Assembly (NCBI RefSeq): GCF_030816715.1
Contig: NZ_JAUSYH010000001.1
Span: 5,270,001-5,334,000 of the forward strand
Direction: 5' to 3'
Source of the DNA: Streptomyces achromogenes
GTDB taxonomy: Bacteria > Actinomycetota > Actinomycetes > Streptomycetales > Streptomycetaceae
DNA length: 64,000 nt
Position numbers and translations under genes: made by a program. Of the stretch, positions 1 through 9,350 are shown piece by piece. Numbering within the stretch: the stretch's first letter is position 1; each line of letters opens with the position of its first letter. The notes beneath the pieces are model-generated. The model worked only from the letters and a program-made list of their open reading frames with translations, searched no databases and had not been told where the DNA came from.

Positions 1-1449
1 CTCGCCGAGGAGTACTCCGTGACCTCCGACCTGGCGGAGGCGATGCGGCTGGTGTGCCGGCGGCTGGAGGGCGCGTTCACGCTGGTCGCGGTGCACGCGG
101 ACGAGCCGGACGTGGTGGTCGGGGCGCGCCGCAACTCGCCGCTGGTGGTGGGCGTCGGCGAGGGCGAGGCCTTTCTCGCCTCGGACGTCGCCGCGTTCAT
201 CGCGCACACCCGGTCGGCGATCGAGCTGGGCCAGGACCAGGTGGTGGAGCTGCGCCGGGACGGGGTGACGGTCACCGGGTTCGACGGCCGGCCGGCCCAG
301 GTGCGGTCCTACCACGTCGACTGGGACGCTTCGGCGGCGGAGAAGGGGGGCTACGACTACTTCATGCTCAAGGAGATCGCCGAGCAGCCCAAGGCCGTCG
401 CGGACACCCTGCTGGGAAGGATCGACGCCGGCGGCTCGCTGACCCTCGACGAGGTGCGCATCCCCGCGCGGGAGCTGCGGGAGATCGACAAGATCGTCGT
501 CGTCGCCTGCGGAACGGCCTTCCACGCGGGGCTGATCGCCAAGTACGCCATCGAGCACTGGACGCGCATCCCCTGCGAGGTCGAGCTGGCCAGCGAGTTC
601 CGCTACCGCGATCCGATCCTGGACCCGCGCTCCCTGGTCATCGCCATCTCCCAGTCCGGCGAGACGATGGACACGCTGATGGCGCTGCGGCACGCGCGGG
701 ACCAGGGGTCGAAGGTGCTCGCCATCTGCAACACCAACGGGTCGACCATCCCCCGTGAGTCGGACGCCGTGCTCTACACGCACGCGGGGCCGGAGGTGGC
801 CGTCGCGTCGACCAAGGCGTTCCTGACCCAGCTGGTGGCGTGCTATCTGGTCGCCCTGTATCTCGGGCAGGTACGCGGCACCAAGTGGGGGGACGAGATC
901 CGGGCCGTCGTCCGGGACCTGGCGCGGATCTCCGGCGAGGTGGAGCGGGTGCTGGAGACCATGGAGCCGGTGCGGGAGCTGGCCCGGTCGCTGGCCGACA
1001 AGGACACCGTGCTGTTCCTCGGGCGGCACGTGGGCTATCCCGTCGCGCTGGAGGGCGCGCTCAAGCTGAAGGAGCTCGCCTACATGCACGCGGAGGGGTT
1101 CGCGGCGGGGGAGCTGAAGCACGGGCCGATCGCCCTCATCGAGGAGGACCTGCCCGTGGTGGTGGTCGTGCCCTCGCCGCGCGGCCGGTCCGTCCTGCAC
1201 GACAAGATCGTCTCCAACATCCAGGAGATCCGGGCGCGGGGGGCGCGGACCATCGTGATCGCGGAGGAGGGGGACGAGGCGGTCGTGCCGTACGCGGACC
1301 ATCTCGTGCGGATCCCCGCCACGCCGGTGCTGCTCCAGCCGCTGGTGGCGACGGTGCCGTTGCAGGTGTTCGCGTGCGAGCTGGCGACCGCGCGGGGCAA
1401 CGAGGTGGATCAGCCGCGCAACCTCGCGAAGTCGGTCACCGTGGAGTAG
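1..1449 (+). CDS. glmS: Glutamine--fructose-6-phosphate aminotransferase, 3' part
   Basis: GlmS makes glucosamine-6-phosphate from fructose-6-phosphate and glutamine in the cytoplasm, the entry step to peptidoglycan amino sugars. The reading frame is open from base 1, so the start and the N-terminal catalytic Cys lie upstream of the window; 482 residues remain. The end of the glutaminase domain is followed by two SIS sugar-isomerase domains: the first contains ACGTAFHAG and SQSGET, the second has the ALKLKELAYMHAE region. The C-terminus reads DQPRNLAKSVTVE, the usual GlmS ending with the catalytic Lys close to the end. The gene ends convergently against the M16 peptidase gene, with a shared hairpin between. 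Identification is secure; only the truncation is unusual, and it is a window artefact. Confidence 0.97.
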   Translation, partial: LAEEYSVTSDLAEAMRLVCRRLEGAFTLVAVHADEPDVVVGARRNSPLVVGVGEGEAFLASDVAAFIAHTRSAIELGQDQVVELRRDGVTVTGFDGRPAQVRSYHVDWDASAAEKGGYDYFMLKEIAEQPKAVADTLLGRIDAGGSLTLDEVRIPARELREIDKIVVVACGTAFHAGLIAKYAIEHWTRIPCEVELASEFRYRDPILDPRSLVIAISQSGETMDTLMALRHARDQGSKVLAICNTNGSTIPRESDAVLYTHAGPEVAVASTKAFLTQLVACYLVALYLGQVRGTKWGDEIRAVVRDLARISGEVERVLETMEPVRELARSLADKDTVLFLGRHVGYPVALEGALKLKELAYMHAEGFAAGELKHGPIALIEEDLPVVVVVPSPRGRSVLHDKIVSNIQEIRARGARTIVIAEEGDEAVVPYADHLVRIPATPVLLQPLVATVPLQVFACELATARGNEVDQPRNLAKSVTVE

Positions 1450-1520
1450 AGGCCGCCGGGGAGGGGAGAGCGGCCGCCGGGAGCAGGGATTCTCGCGCGC
1501 GGGGAGGGGTGGGGAGCTCG

Positions 1521-1562
1521 CGCGTGGGGGTGGGGGGCGTGTCGTGTGTCCACCCCCACGCG
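1521..1562. terminator. Bidirectional hairpin between glmS and the M16 gene
   Basis: A perfect 13-bp stem, CGCGTGGGGGTGG (1521-1533) with its complement at 1550-1562, surrounds a 16-nt loop. It lies between two convergent genes, so it can end both transcripts. There is no strong T-run, as is common for Streptomyces terminators. Confidence 0.7.
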
Positions 1563-1567
1563 GTGGG

Positions 1568-3331
1568 TCAGCTCCGGGTGCGGCGTCTGCGCGCGGCGAA
1601 CAGTTTCCAGGCCGCGAAGAGCAGCGGCAGTTCCATGATCCAGACGCCGGTGACCGCGTCCCACTCCGGGTCCGCCATCGCGGACTCGTCGGCCGTGATG
1701 ATCCCGCACAGCAGGCCCCAGGCCGCCGCGAGCAGGCCCACCAGCCACAGGGCGGCGGTCCAGCCCCGCGCCGAGCCGCCGGACCCGGCCGCCCGGGCCG
1801 TCGGGGGCCGCTTGCGCGGCTGCGGGATGTGGTCGGGTTCGCGGGCCGGCATCCGTACGATCGCCTCGCCGGGCACGGCCGCGTCCAGCGCCGCGATGCG
1901 GTCCGGCATGACGCCTTTGTACAGGGTCGGCTCCACGGTCACCGAGAAACCGTCGAGGCCGGTGAGGGTACGGGCGCCGTCGGGGCGCGCGGTCATCGCC
2001 GCACAGGCGTCGTGGCGGACGGTGACCGGGCCCCTCGGGGTGAGCAGGCTGACCCCCTCCGCGCCGATGACCAGGGTGACGTCCTCGTTCTCCAGGGACT
2101 GGTGGCGGGTGCCGGTCACGGCGGCCGTGGAGAACTGCGGGGCGAGGGTGAGGCCCGCCCAGTCGACGCCCCGGCCCGGCACCTGCAGCAGCGCGGCGTC
2201 CCACGCCTGGCGGGCGACCTCGTGCAGGTCCTGCGTCGTCACCGCGTTCAGTTCGGCGCGGTGCTGGTCGGGGGTGAGGATGCGGTGCCCGAGCAGCAGG
2301 CTCAGCGCGTACGAGGGGAGCACCGCGGCGCCGAGGTCGGGGGCGTCGTACACCTTGAGGAGCTTGCCGCGGACGGAGTCCAGCTCGGCCTGCTCGATGC
2401 GGCCCGCGCGCAGCCGGGCGAGGGTGTCGACGAAGCCGCCGACGACCGCGTCCTGCTTCTGCGGGAGGGCGTCGGCGTAGGCGGTGAGGGTGGCGAACTC
2501 GGCGTCGCGCGGGCTGTAGTCGGCCTCCGCGGAATAGGAGTAGCCGCCCTCCTGGCGCAGGTCCTGGAAGAGGGCCCGGCCGAGGACGTCCGCGAAGACG
2601 CTCGCCGCGGTGGAGCGGCGCAGCACCGAGGTGAGGACGACATGGCCGTCGTCGCCGCTGATGTACGCGGGCGTGACGGGCAGGGCGCTGGTCGCGGCCG
2701 GGGCGGGGAAGCGGGACCCCGGGGGGAGGGTCAGGTCCAGGCCGTCGGGGACGTGGTCGCTGGTGATCCACAGCACCGCGTTGTCCCTGGTGAAGCGGGT
2801 CTCCGCCCAGTGGCGGACCTGCTCGGGGGTGAGGCTCCAGGTGCCCAGTTCGTTGTAGCTGGACAGTCCGTAGCCCTGGGCGCCGTACCGCCACAGCGGC
2901 ATCTGGTGCTGGGGTCCGCCGCCGCGGCCGGCCGCCTCCGTGCGGAGGATCTCCCGTTCGGTCTCCAGCCGCTCCATCGGCAGGTCCCGCAGGCCGGCGC
3001 ACACGCTGTTCAGGTACTCGACCACCCCCTCCTCGCTGCCCTGCACGTGGAAGAGGGTGTACGCGTTCGCCGTCGCGCCGTTGTAGTGCAGGTCGGACAG
3101 GCCCAGGCGGTGCAGGGCGAGGTGCTCGACGAGGTGGGTGACGCCGGCCGTGGCCAGCGTCTCGTCGGCGCGGCCCACCCGGAAGAAGAGACCGGCGGTG
3201 ATCTCCTTGCCGGAGGCGGGGGCGTAGAGGGTGGGCACGCCGTTCGTGGTGGTGTGCGAGACGAGGCCCTCGAGAGCGGCGAGGCCGTCCGGGGCGTCGA
3301 CGTCGTCGTGCTTGTTCAGGTTCGTGGTCAT
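1568..3331 (-). CDS. Membrane-anchored M16-type zinc peptidase-like protein
   Basis: The 587-residue protein has an inverted zinc motif HLVEH (His66, Glu69, His70) followed about 75 residues later by the acidic stretch ETEREI, which together are the metal-binding signature of the M16 (pitrilysin/processing peptidase) family. A second, less conserved M16-like half follows. The last 70 residues hold two hydrophobic segments (AALWLVGLLAAAWGLL and GVWIMELPLLFAAWKLF) separated by an acidic loop, then a basic RRRRTRS end, so it should be membrane-tethered. The start is the ATG at 3331, which overlaps the stop of the upstream gene by 4 bases (ATGA), implying translational coupling. Substrate unknown. 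The transmembrane tail is not typical of soluble M16 peptidases. Confidence 0.75.
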   Translation of the reverse strand: MTTNLNKHDDVDAPDGLAALEGLVSHTTTNGVPTLYAPASGKEITAGLFFRVGRADETLATAGVTHLVEHLALHRLGLSDLHYNGATANAYTLFHVQGSEEGVVEYLNSVCAGLRDLPMERLETEREILRTEAAGRGGGPQHQMPLWRYGAQGYGLSSYNELGTWSLTPEQVRHWAETRFTRDNAVLWITSDHVPDGLDLTLPPGSRFPAPAATSALPVTPAYISGDDGHVVLTSVLRRSTAASVFADVLGRALFQDLRQEGGYSYSAEADYSPRDAEFATLTAYADALPQKQDAVVGGFVDTLARLRAGRIEQAELDSVRGKLLKVYDAPDLGAAVLPSYALSLLLGHRILTPDQHRAELNAVTTQDLHEVARQAWDAALLQVPGRGVDWAGLTLAPQFSTAAVTGTRHQSLENEDVTLVIGAEGVSLLTPRGPVTVRHDACAAMTARPDGARTLTGLDGFSVTVEPTLYKGVMPDRIAALDAAVPGEAIVRMPAREPDHIPQPRKRPPTARAAGSGGSARGWTAALWLVGLLAAAWGLLCGIITADESAMADPEWDAVTGVWIMELPLLFAAWKLFAARRRRTRS

Positions 3332-4317
3332 CGGGCGCCGCCTCCACGGGATTCCAGCGCGGCCTTGCGGAAGCCGAGAAACGCCGACCTCTGGTCGGGC
3401 AGGTACTGCCACGGGTATTCCGTGGCGCGGTCGCCGAGGAAGGCGAAGTGCGGGGCCGCGTCCGCGTGGTGGCCGCCCAGCGAGAAGGCGAACGCGAACG
3501 CGCTGTGCGCGCCGACCGAGTTCCAGTCGGGCCGGTGGTCGGGGTGCAGCACGGAGACCTGCGCGGCGAAGCGCAGGTCGTCGCGGACCGGCACGCCCCG
3601 CAGGTACGCGGCGTCCTCGCCGCTCGGCAGGTCCAGCCAGTGCTCGATGTGGGCGAGGGCCACCACGGCGGCGGAGTTCGACCCGTCGGGGGCCCCGGTC
3701 GCGCACTCCCGGGCGAAGCCGTGCGCCGCCTCCCAGGAGCCGCCCCACTTCGGGCACACCTGCTGCAGCAGCTGCGTCTGCGCGCGGTAGTGGTGCGGGT
3801 GGTGCGCGGACAGCCGGTCGTAGCGGCGGCGGGCCTCGGCCTGCCCCAGCTGCAGACCGCGGGCGGTCGTCAGCCGGGTGGTCCAGGCGGGGGCGTACGA
3901 GGGCTGCTCGGCGCAGACCTCGATCAGCAGCCGCTCGGCCCGCCGCAGCCAGTCGTGGAACTGGCTGAACTGATCCTGCGAGACGTCCTTGGCGCGGGCG
4001 CCGCTGCGGATGTCCCAGCCGATGTACACGTACCGCTCGGCGAGCAGCGTGCGGGGCAGCGGGTCCGCGGGCGATTCGGCCGCCGCCCGCTCCAGGAAGC
4101 CCTCGACGCCGGCGATGTCGGCGAGGAGGCTGGAGGCCGAGGAGATCCTGTCGACGGAGCCGAGACCCGCGAAGCAGGCCCGGACGGCCGGCCAGTCCCC
4201 GGCCTGCGCGGCGGTGCGCAGCGGGATCAGCTCGGGTGTGTTGTCGTACGGGTCGAACGTCGGCCCCGAAGAGCCCATGGGTCCGCCGCCGGTCATGCCG
4301 CTGGTCGTGCTGGTCAT
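3328..4317 (-). CDS. Conserved hypothetical protein, TPR-like/DUF4034-like
   Basis: A 329-residue soluble protein with no signal peptide. It opens with a Gly/Ser/Pro-rich stretch of about 20 residues and continues as an alpha-helical, Trp- and Tyr-rich sequence (for example DWPAVRACFAGL, RTLLAERYVYIGWDI, WTTRLTTARGLQLG) that looks like tetratricopeptide-type or DUF4034-like repeats. No catalytic motif is visible. It is the first gene of a two-gene unit, and the ATGA overlap with the M16 gene suggests that the two products work together, perhaps as peptidase and binding partner. Function is unassigned; the pairing is the best clue. Confidence 0.7.
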   Translation of the reverse strand: MTSTTSGMTGGGPMGSSGPTFDPYDNTPELIPLRTAAQAGDWPAVRACFAGLGSVDRISSASSLLADIAGVEGFLERAAAESPADPLPRTLLAERYVYIGWDIRSGARAKDVSQDQFSQFHDWLRRAERLLIEVCAEQPSYAPAWTTRLTTARGLQLGQAEARRRYDRLSAHHPHHYRAQTQLLQQVCPKWGGSWEAAHGFARECATGAPDGSNSAAVVALAHIEHWLDLPSGEDAAYLRGVPVRDDLRFAAQVSVLHPDHRPDWNSVGAHSAFAFAFSLGGHHADAAPHFAFLGDRATEYPWQYLPDQRSAFLGFRKAALESRGGGAR

Positions 4318-4475
4318 TCCCCCGCCCCCTGGCGTCGCCGTCCGCGGCGCGCGGGCTGGCCCCCCAGGGCGCGCGGCGGTGAGAGTCCGCTGTGCAAGTC
4401 TGCTTCCGACTTGACGTGATCAAGTCGCCGCAGGCTAGCACCAGGCGGTGACATCGAGGCCCTAGGGTGCTCGGC

Positions 4476-4847
4476 ATGAGCATCATCGGGGTCGGTATCG
4501 ACGTGGCCGAGATCGAGCGCTTCGCGGCGTCCATGGAACGCACTCCCGGGCTCGCCGAGCGGCTGTTCCTGCGGAGCGAGTTGCTGCTGCCCAGCGGCGA
4601 GCGCAGGGGCATGGCGTCGCTGGCGGCCCGGTTCGCGGCGAAGGAGGCCCTCGCCAAGGCGCTCGGGGCCCCGCCCGGGCTGCTGTGGACCGACGCCGAG
4701 GTGTACGTCGAGGAGAGCGGGCGGCCCCGGTTGCGGGTGCGGGGGAGCGTCGCCGCCCGGGCGGCCGAACTGGGCGTACGGGGATGGCATGTGTCGCTGA
4801 GTCACGACGCGGGCGTGGCCTCGGCGGTGGTGGTGGCCGAGGGGTGA
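4476..4847 (+). CDS. acpS: Holo-[acyl-carrier-protein] synthase
   Basis: AcpS transfers 4'-phosphopantetheine from CoA to the Ser of acyl carrier protein, activating ACP for fatty-acid (and often polyketide) synthesis. The 123-residue protein starts MSIIGVGIDVAEIERF, where the Asp in GIDVAEI is the magnesium ligand, and has the second signature FAAKEALAKALG with the catalytic Glu-Ala. A GTG nine bases earlier is in frame, but the ATG at 4476 gives the usual N-terminus of the family. It is followed after 46 bp by the NAD(P)H-hydrate repair gene. Confidence 0.95.
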   Translation: MSIIGVGIDVAEIERFAASMERTPGLAERLFLRSELLLPSGERRGMASLAARFAAKEALAKALGAPPGLLWTDAEVYVEESGRPRLRVRGSVAARAAELGVRGWHVSLSHDAGVASAVVVAEG

Positions 4848-4893
4848 GGCGTGCGGGTGCGGTGGCGGGGGAGGCCGGGGCAGACTCGACCGT

Positions 4894-6333
4894 ATGCGTA
4901 CTGCCTACTGCGTGGAGACCGTCCGTCGTGCCGAGCGGGAGCTGATGGCCCGGGTCCCGGAAGGGGCCCTCATGCAACGGGCCGCCGCCGGGCTCGCCGC
5001 CGCCTGCGCCGACCTGCTGGGCCGGGTGTACGGACGCCGGATCGTGCTGCTGGTCGGCAGCGGGGACAACGGGGGTGACGCCCTGTACGCCGGGGCGCGG
5101 CTCGCCCGGCGCGGGGCCGGGGTGACCGCCGTGCTGCTCGCGTCCGGGCGGACCCACCCCGGAGGGCTGACGGCGCTGCGCCGGGCCGGCGGCGCGACCG
5201 TGGCCCCCGACGCGGCCGGCGACCTCGTCCGCCGCGCCGACCTGGTGCTCGACGGCGTCGTCGGGATCGGCGGCAAGGGCGGTCTGCGGCCGGAGGCGGC
5301 GGACGTGGCCGCGCTGGTCGAGCGGGCCCGGGCCCTCGTCGTCGCCGTCGACCTGCCCAGCGGCGTCGACGCCGACACCGGAGAGGTGCACGGGAGCGCG
5401 CTGCGCGCCGACCTCACCGTCACCTTCGGCACGCACAAGCCGGCGTTGCTGGTCGATCCCGCGCGCGAGTACGCCGGTTCGGTGCGGCTCGTCGACATCG
5501 GGCTCGGCGGCCACCTGCCCGCCGTACCCGGGCTGGAGGCGCTGCAGCACGCGGACGTGGCCGCCCTGCTGCCGGCACCGGGCGGGGAGAGCGACAAGTA
5601 CCGGCGGGGCGTCGTCGGGATCGCCGCCGGGTCGGCCCGGTATCCGGGGGCCGCCGTCCTCGCCGTCGCGGGAGCGCTGCGCGGCGGGGCGGGGGCGGTG
5701 CGCTACGTCGGTCCGGCCGGGGACGCGGTCCTCGCGCGGTTCCCCGAGACGCTCGTGTCGGAGCGAGGGCCCGCACACGCCGGACGGGTGCAGGCCTGGG
5801 TCGTCGGTCCGGGCGCCGGGGACGACGCGGCGACGGTCGCGGAGGTGCTGGCCGCCGACGTGCCCGTGCTGATCGACGCCGACGGGCTGCGGCTGGCGGA
5901 CGCCGACGCGGTGCGGGGGCGTGCCGCGCCGACGCTGATGACGCCGCACGCCGGGGAGGCGGCCGCGCTGCTGGGCGTGGCGCGCGAGCAGGTGGAGGGG
6001 GCCCGGCTGGCCTCGGTGCGGGAGCTGGCGGCGCGGTACCGGGCGACGGTGCTGTTGAAGGGGTCGACGACGCTGGTCGCCGACGCGGGCGGCGAGGGCC
6101 CCGTGCGGGTCAACGCCACCGGGACGGCGTGGCTCGCCACGGCCGGCAGCGGGGACGTGCTGTCGGGACTCGCGGGCTCGTTGCTGGCGGCCGGGCTGGG
6201 GGCGCTGGACGCGGGCAGCGTCGGGGCGTACCTGCACGGCCTGGCGGGTCGGTACGCGGCGGACGGGGCGCCGGTCGGGGCGCACGACGTGGCCGAGGCG
6301 ATCCCGCGGGCCTGGCGGGACGTGTGCGACTGA
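4894..6333 (+). CDS. nnrD: Bifunctional NAD(P)H-hydrate epimerase / ADP-dependent dehydratase
   Basis: A 479-residue fusion that repairs damaged nicotinamide cofactors. The N-terminal YjeF_N/NnrE domain (about residues 1-210) epimerises R and S forms of NAD(P)H hydrate and contains the GSGDNGGDALYAGARL nucleotide-binding stretch. The C-terminal carbohydrate-kinase-like NnrD domain (about 220-479) dehydrates the S form using ADP; MTPHAGEAAALLG and TAGSGDVLSGLAGSLL are its nucleotide and catalytic signatures, with the Asp of GSGD as the likely catalytic base. The gene lies between acpS and alr, a conserved actinobacterial neighbourhood. After the stop, a short tandem repeat of GGCGTGGCT occupies about 6350-6380. 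Confidence 0.94.
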   Translation: MRTAYCVETVRRAERELMARVPEGALMQRAAAGLAAACADLLGRVYGRRIVLLVGSGDNGGDALYAGARLARRGAGVTAVLLASGRTHPGGLTALRRAGGATVAPDAAGDLVRRADLVLDGVVGIGGKGGLRPEAADVAALVERARALVVAVDLPSGVDADTGEVHGSALRADLTVTFGTHKPALLVDPAREYAGSVRLVDIGLGGHLPAVPGLEALQHADVAALLPAPGGESDKYRRGVVGIAAGSARYPGAAVLAVAGALRGGAGAVRYVGPAGDAVLARFPETLVSERGPAHAGRVQAWVVGPGAGDDAATVAEVLAADVPVLIDADGLRLADADAVRGRAAPTLMTPHAGEAAALLGVAREQVEGARLASVRELAARYRATVLLKGSTTLVADAGGEGPVRVNATGTAWLATAGSGDVLSGLAGSLLAAGLGALDAGSVGAYLHGLAGRYAADGAPVGAHDVAEAIPRAWRDVCD

Positions 6334-6397
6334 GGGGACTGAACGGTGCTGGCGTGGCTGGCGTGGCTGGCGTGACCAGGAGAAGGGAGGGCCGGAC

Positions 6398-6697
6398 TCA
6401 GCCGGTCCGGCGCTGCGGCACGGCCTCCTTCGCCGCGCGGACGCCGAAGGCGATGACCGGGACCAGCAGCACGAAGCACATGTCACGTGCGGTGCCCGGG
6501 GACATCACGAGGTGCGTCAGAGCGAGGGAGGCGAGGACGGCGAGCGCGAACAGCAGGGCGTCGACCCCCGCGCGCCTCAGGTCGACCCTCCCGCCGCGGC
6601 CCTTCCCGTCGGTGCCCTTCGCGTCGGCGCCCGTCGCGTCCCGGCCTTTCATGGACCCGTCGGCTACGTTCTCGTTCGTCGAGCTCCCGTCCGTCAC
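6398..6697 (-). CDS. Small two-helix membrane protein, unknown
   Basis: A 99-residue product. The start is a GTG at 6697, chosen because a strong GGAGG lies 8 bases upstream; longer in-frame extensions have no ribosome site. The first 40 residues are Gly/Asp/Lys-rich and probably disordered. They are followed by two hydrophobic helices (VDALLFALAVLASLALTHLV and MCFVLLVPVIAFGVRAA) and a basic tail, giving an expected hairpin in the membrane. It is transcribed against nnrD and away from alr. Function not recognised. Confidence 0.65.
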   Translation of the reverse strand: MTDGSSTNENVADGSMKGRDATGADAKGTDGKGRGGRVDLRRAGVDALLFALAVLASLALTHLVMSPGTARDMCFVLLVPVIAFGVRAAKEAVPQRRTG

Positions 6698-6877
6698 GTA
6701 TGTCGCCTCCTGTGCTCGACCCGGGCCGCACGGGTGTGCCGGCGGGCGGTGCTGATGCCTTCTTGTACCAGCCCCGGGTAAGAGCGGCCCCGGCGCGCGC
6801 CGCCTCCCGGGTCGCCGTGCGGAGGTGGCGGCCCGGTGCCGGGAGCGCCGCCAGGCCGCTCTGCGACACTGGGCGCG

Positions 6878-8041
6878 ATGAGTGAGACTGCCAAGCCGCC
6901 CGCCGCCCCGTCCCGCGCCCGCGCCGAGATCGATCTGGCCGCGCTGCGCGCCAACGTGCGTACCCTGCGCGCCAAGGCGCCGGGCGCGGCGTTCATGGCC
7001 GTGGTCAAGGCGGACGGATACGGGCACGGGGCGGCCCCCTGCGCCCGCGCCGCCGTCGAGGCCGGCGCGGAGTGGGTGGGCACCGCCACGCCCGAGGAGG
7101 CCCTCGCGCTGCGCGCGCACGCCGGACTGCCCGCGGACGTCCGGATCATGTGCTGGCTTTGGACACCGGGCGGGCCCTGGCGGGAGGCCGTCGAGGCCGG
7201 CCTCGACGTGTCGCTGAGCGGGCTCTGGGCGCTGCGGGAGGCCGTCGAGGGCGCACGGACCGCCGGGCGGGCCGCCCGGGTGCAGCTCAAGGCCGACACC
7301 GGGCTCGGACGCAACGGATGCCAGCCCGCCGACTGGCCCGAGCTAGTCGGGGAGGCGCTGCGCGCCGAGCGCGAGGGACTGGTGCGGGTCACCGGCCTGT
7401 GGTCGCACTTCGCCTGCGCCGACGAACCGGGGCACCCGTCCGTCGCCGCCCAGCTCGACCGGTTCCGCGAGATGGCGGCATACGCCGAGCGGCAGGGCGT
7501 CCGGCCAGAGGTGCGGCACATCGCCAACTCCCCGGCCGCGCTCACCCTCCCCGAGACCCACTTCGACCTGGTCCGCCCCGGGATCGCGATGTACGGCCTC
7601 TCGCCCAGCCCCGAGCTGGGTTCCGCCGCCGACCTCGGACTGCGGCCGGTGATGACTCTCGCGGCCTCGCTGGCCCTGGTGAAGCACGTCCCCGGCGGGC
7701 ATGGCGTGAGCTACGGCCATCACTACGTCACTCCGGGTGCGACGACGCTCGGGCTGGTGCCCCTCGGGTACGCCGACGGCGTGCCGCGGCACGCTTCCGG
7801 GACCGGCCCGGTGCTGGTCGGCGGCAAGTGGCGGACGGCCGCCGGGCGCATCGCGATGGACCAGTTCGTCGTCGACCTCGGCGGCGACGAGCCGGGCCCC
7901 GGCGCGGAGGCGGTCCTCTTCGGGCCGGGCGACCGCGGCGAGCCCACGGCGCAGGACTGGGCGCAGGCGGCCGGAACCATCGGGTACGAGATCGTCACGC
8001 GCATCGGATCGCGCGTTCCCCGCGTCTATGTGAATGAGTGA
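6878..8041 (+). CDS. alr: Alanine racemase
   Basis: A PLP-dependent enzyme that interconverts L- and D-alanine for peptidoglycan. The 387-residue product has the PLP-Lys motif AVVKADGYGHG near residue 45 and the second catalytic base in GVSYGHHYVTP, with substrate-contact sequences GLWSHFACAD and IANSPAALT. The ATG at 6878 gives the family N-terminus (Ala/Pro-rich, then RAEIDLAALRANV). No clear Shine-Dalgarno precedes it and the upstream ACACTGGGCGCG is short, so a leaderless message is possible. The alpha/beta hydrolase gene follows after 55 bp. Confidence 0.96.
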   Translation: MSETAKPPAAPSRARAEIDLAALRANVRTLRAKAPGAAFMAVVKADGYGHGAAPCARAAVEAGAEWVGTATPEEALALRAHAGLPADVRIMCWLWTPGGPWREAVEAGLDVSLSGLWALREAVEGARTAGRAARVQLKADTGLGRNGCQPADWPELVGEALRAEREGLVRVTGLWSHFACADEPGHPSVAAQLDRFREMAAYAERQGVRPEVRHIANSPAALTLPETHFDLVRPGIAMYGLSPSPELGSAADLGLRPVMTLAASLALVKHVPGGHGVSYGHHYVTPGATTLGLVPLGYADGVPRHASGTGPVLVGGKWRTAAGRIAMDQFVVDLGGDEPGPGAEAVLFGPGDRGEPTAQDWAQAAGTIGYEIVTRIGSRVPRVYVNE

Positions 8042-8096
8042 CCAGACCGGGTAACCCGCAGTCAGTGCACGGACATCGGCCCAGGAGGAGCGGCAC

Positions 8097-9350
8097 GTGA
8101 GCGAGAGCAGCGCGGAGGCGGTGGCGAGCGCCGCCACGGCGGTCCTCGCCGCGTCCGCGACGGGGGCGGCCGGAGGATGGCGCCGGACGACCGGCATCGC
8201 GGGCGCCGCGATAGGCGTGATCGCCGCGGGCGCCGCGGCCGGCGTCGCCCTGGAGCGGATGACCGTGGGGCGGGGCATGCGGGCCAAGGCCCGGCTGGCG
8301 CTCGACTCGGCGGGACCGTACGGCGGGCTGCGCGGCACCCCCGGCAAGGCGTACGCCGACGACGGCACCGAGCTGTACTACGAGGTCGACGACGTCGAAC
8401 CGCAGGGCGGACCGGCCGGCCGGCGGCGCAGGCTCTTCGGGCGCAAGGCGCCGCTGCCGGTCACCGTCGTGTTCAGTCACGGCTACTGCCTCAACCAGGA
8501 CTCCTGGCACTTCCAGCGGGCGGCCCTGCGGGGCGTCGTGCGGACCGTGCACTGGGACCAGCGCAGCCACGGCAGGTCCGGACGCGGCAACGCCCAGACC
8601 GGGGACGGCGTGCCGGTCACCATCGACCAGCTCGGACGCGACCTGCGGGCCGTCGTCGACGCGGCCGTGCCGGAGGGGCCGATCGTGCTGGTCGGGCACT
8701 CCATGGGCGGGATGACGGTGATGGCCCTGGCCGCCCTGTACCCCGAGCTGATCCGCGAGCGGGTGGTCGCCACCGCGTTCGTCGGGACGTCGTCCGGGCG
8801 GCTCGGCGAGGTCAACTTCGGGCTGCCGGTCGCCGGTGTGAACGCGGTCCGGCGGGTGCTGCCGGGAATACTGAAGGCGCTCGGGCAGCAGGCGGCCCTG
8901 GTGGAGAAGGGGCGGCGGGCGACCGCCGACCTGTTCGCCGGGATCATCAAGCGGTACTCGTTCGCGTCCCGGGACGTGGACCCGGCGGTGGCGCGGTTCG
9001 CCGAGCGGATGATCGAGAGCACACCGATCGACGTGGTCGCCGAGTTCTACCCGGCGTTCACCGACCACGACAAGACCGAGGCGCTCGCCTGCTTCACGGA
9101 CATGCCGGTGCTGGTGCTGGCCGGCATCGGGGACCTGGTGACGCCGAGCGAGCACAGCGAGGCGATCGCCGACATGCTGCCGGACGCCGAACTGGTCCTC
9201 GTCCCCGACGCCGGGCACCTCGTGATGCTGGAGCACCCGGAAGCGGTCACCGACCGCCTCGCCGACCTGCTCACGCGCGCGGGCGCCGTGCCGGCAGGGG
9301 CTACCGTGGGAGGTTATGGAGACACCAGCAGCGCCGCACCACCCGGCTGA
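8097..9350 (+). CDS. Alpha/beta hydrolase with N-terminal membrane segment
   Basis: A 417-residue protein starting at a GTG at 8097 with AGGAGGAG well placed upstream. Residues about 10-60 form an Ala/Gly-rich hydrophobic segment (IAGAAIGVIAAGAAAGVALE) that may anchor it. The catalytic domain has the nucleophile elbow GHSMGG, an acid in the loop GIGDLVTPSEHSE and the His in DAGHLVMLEHPE, so the Ser-Asp-His triad is complete. Substrate unknown. Its 3' end overlaps the start of tsaE by 35 bases, so the two are co-transcribed. Confidence 0.85.
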   Translation: MSESSAEAVASAATAVLAASATGAAGGWRRTTGIAGAAIGVIAAGAAAGVALERMTVGRGMRAKARLALDSAGPYGGLRGTPGKAYADDGTELYYEVDDVEPQGGPAGRRRRLFGRKAPLPVTVVFSHGYCLNQDSWHFQRAALRGVVRTVHWDQRSHGRSGRGNAQTGDGVPVTIDQLGRDLRAVVDAAVPEGPIVLVGHSMGGMTVMALAALYPELIRERVVATAFVGTSSGRLGEVNFGLPVAGVNAVRRVLPGILKALGQQAALVEKGRRATADLFAGIIKRYSFASRDVDPAVARFAERMIESTPIDVVAEFYPAFTDHDKTEALACFTDMPVLVLAGIGDLVTPSEHSEAIADMLPDAELVLVPDAGHLVMLEHPEAVTDRLADLLTRAGAVPAGATVGGYGDTSSAAPPG

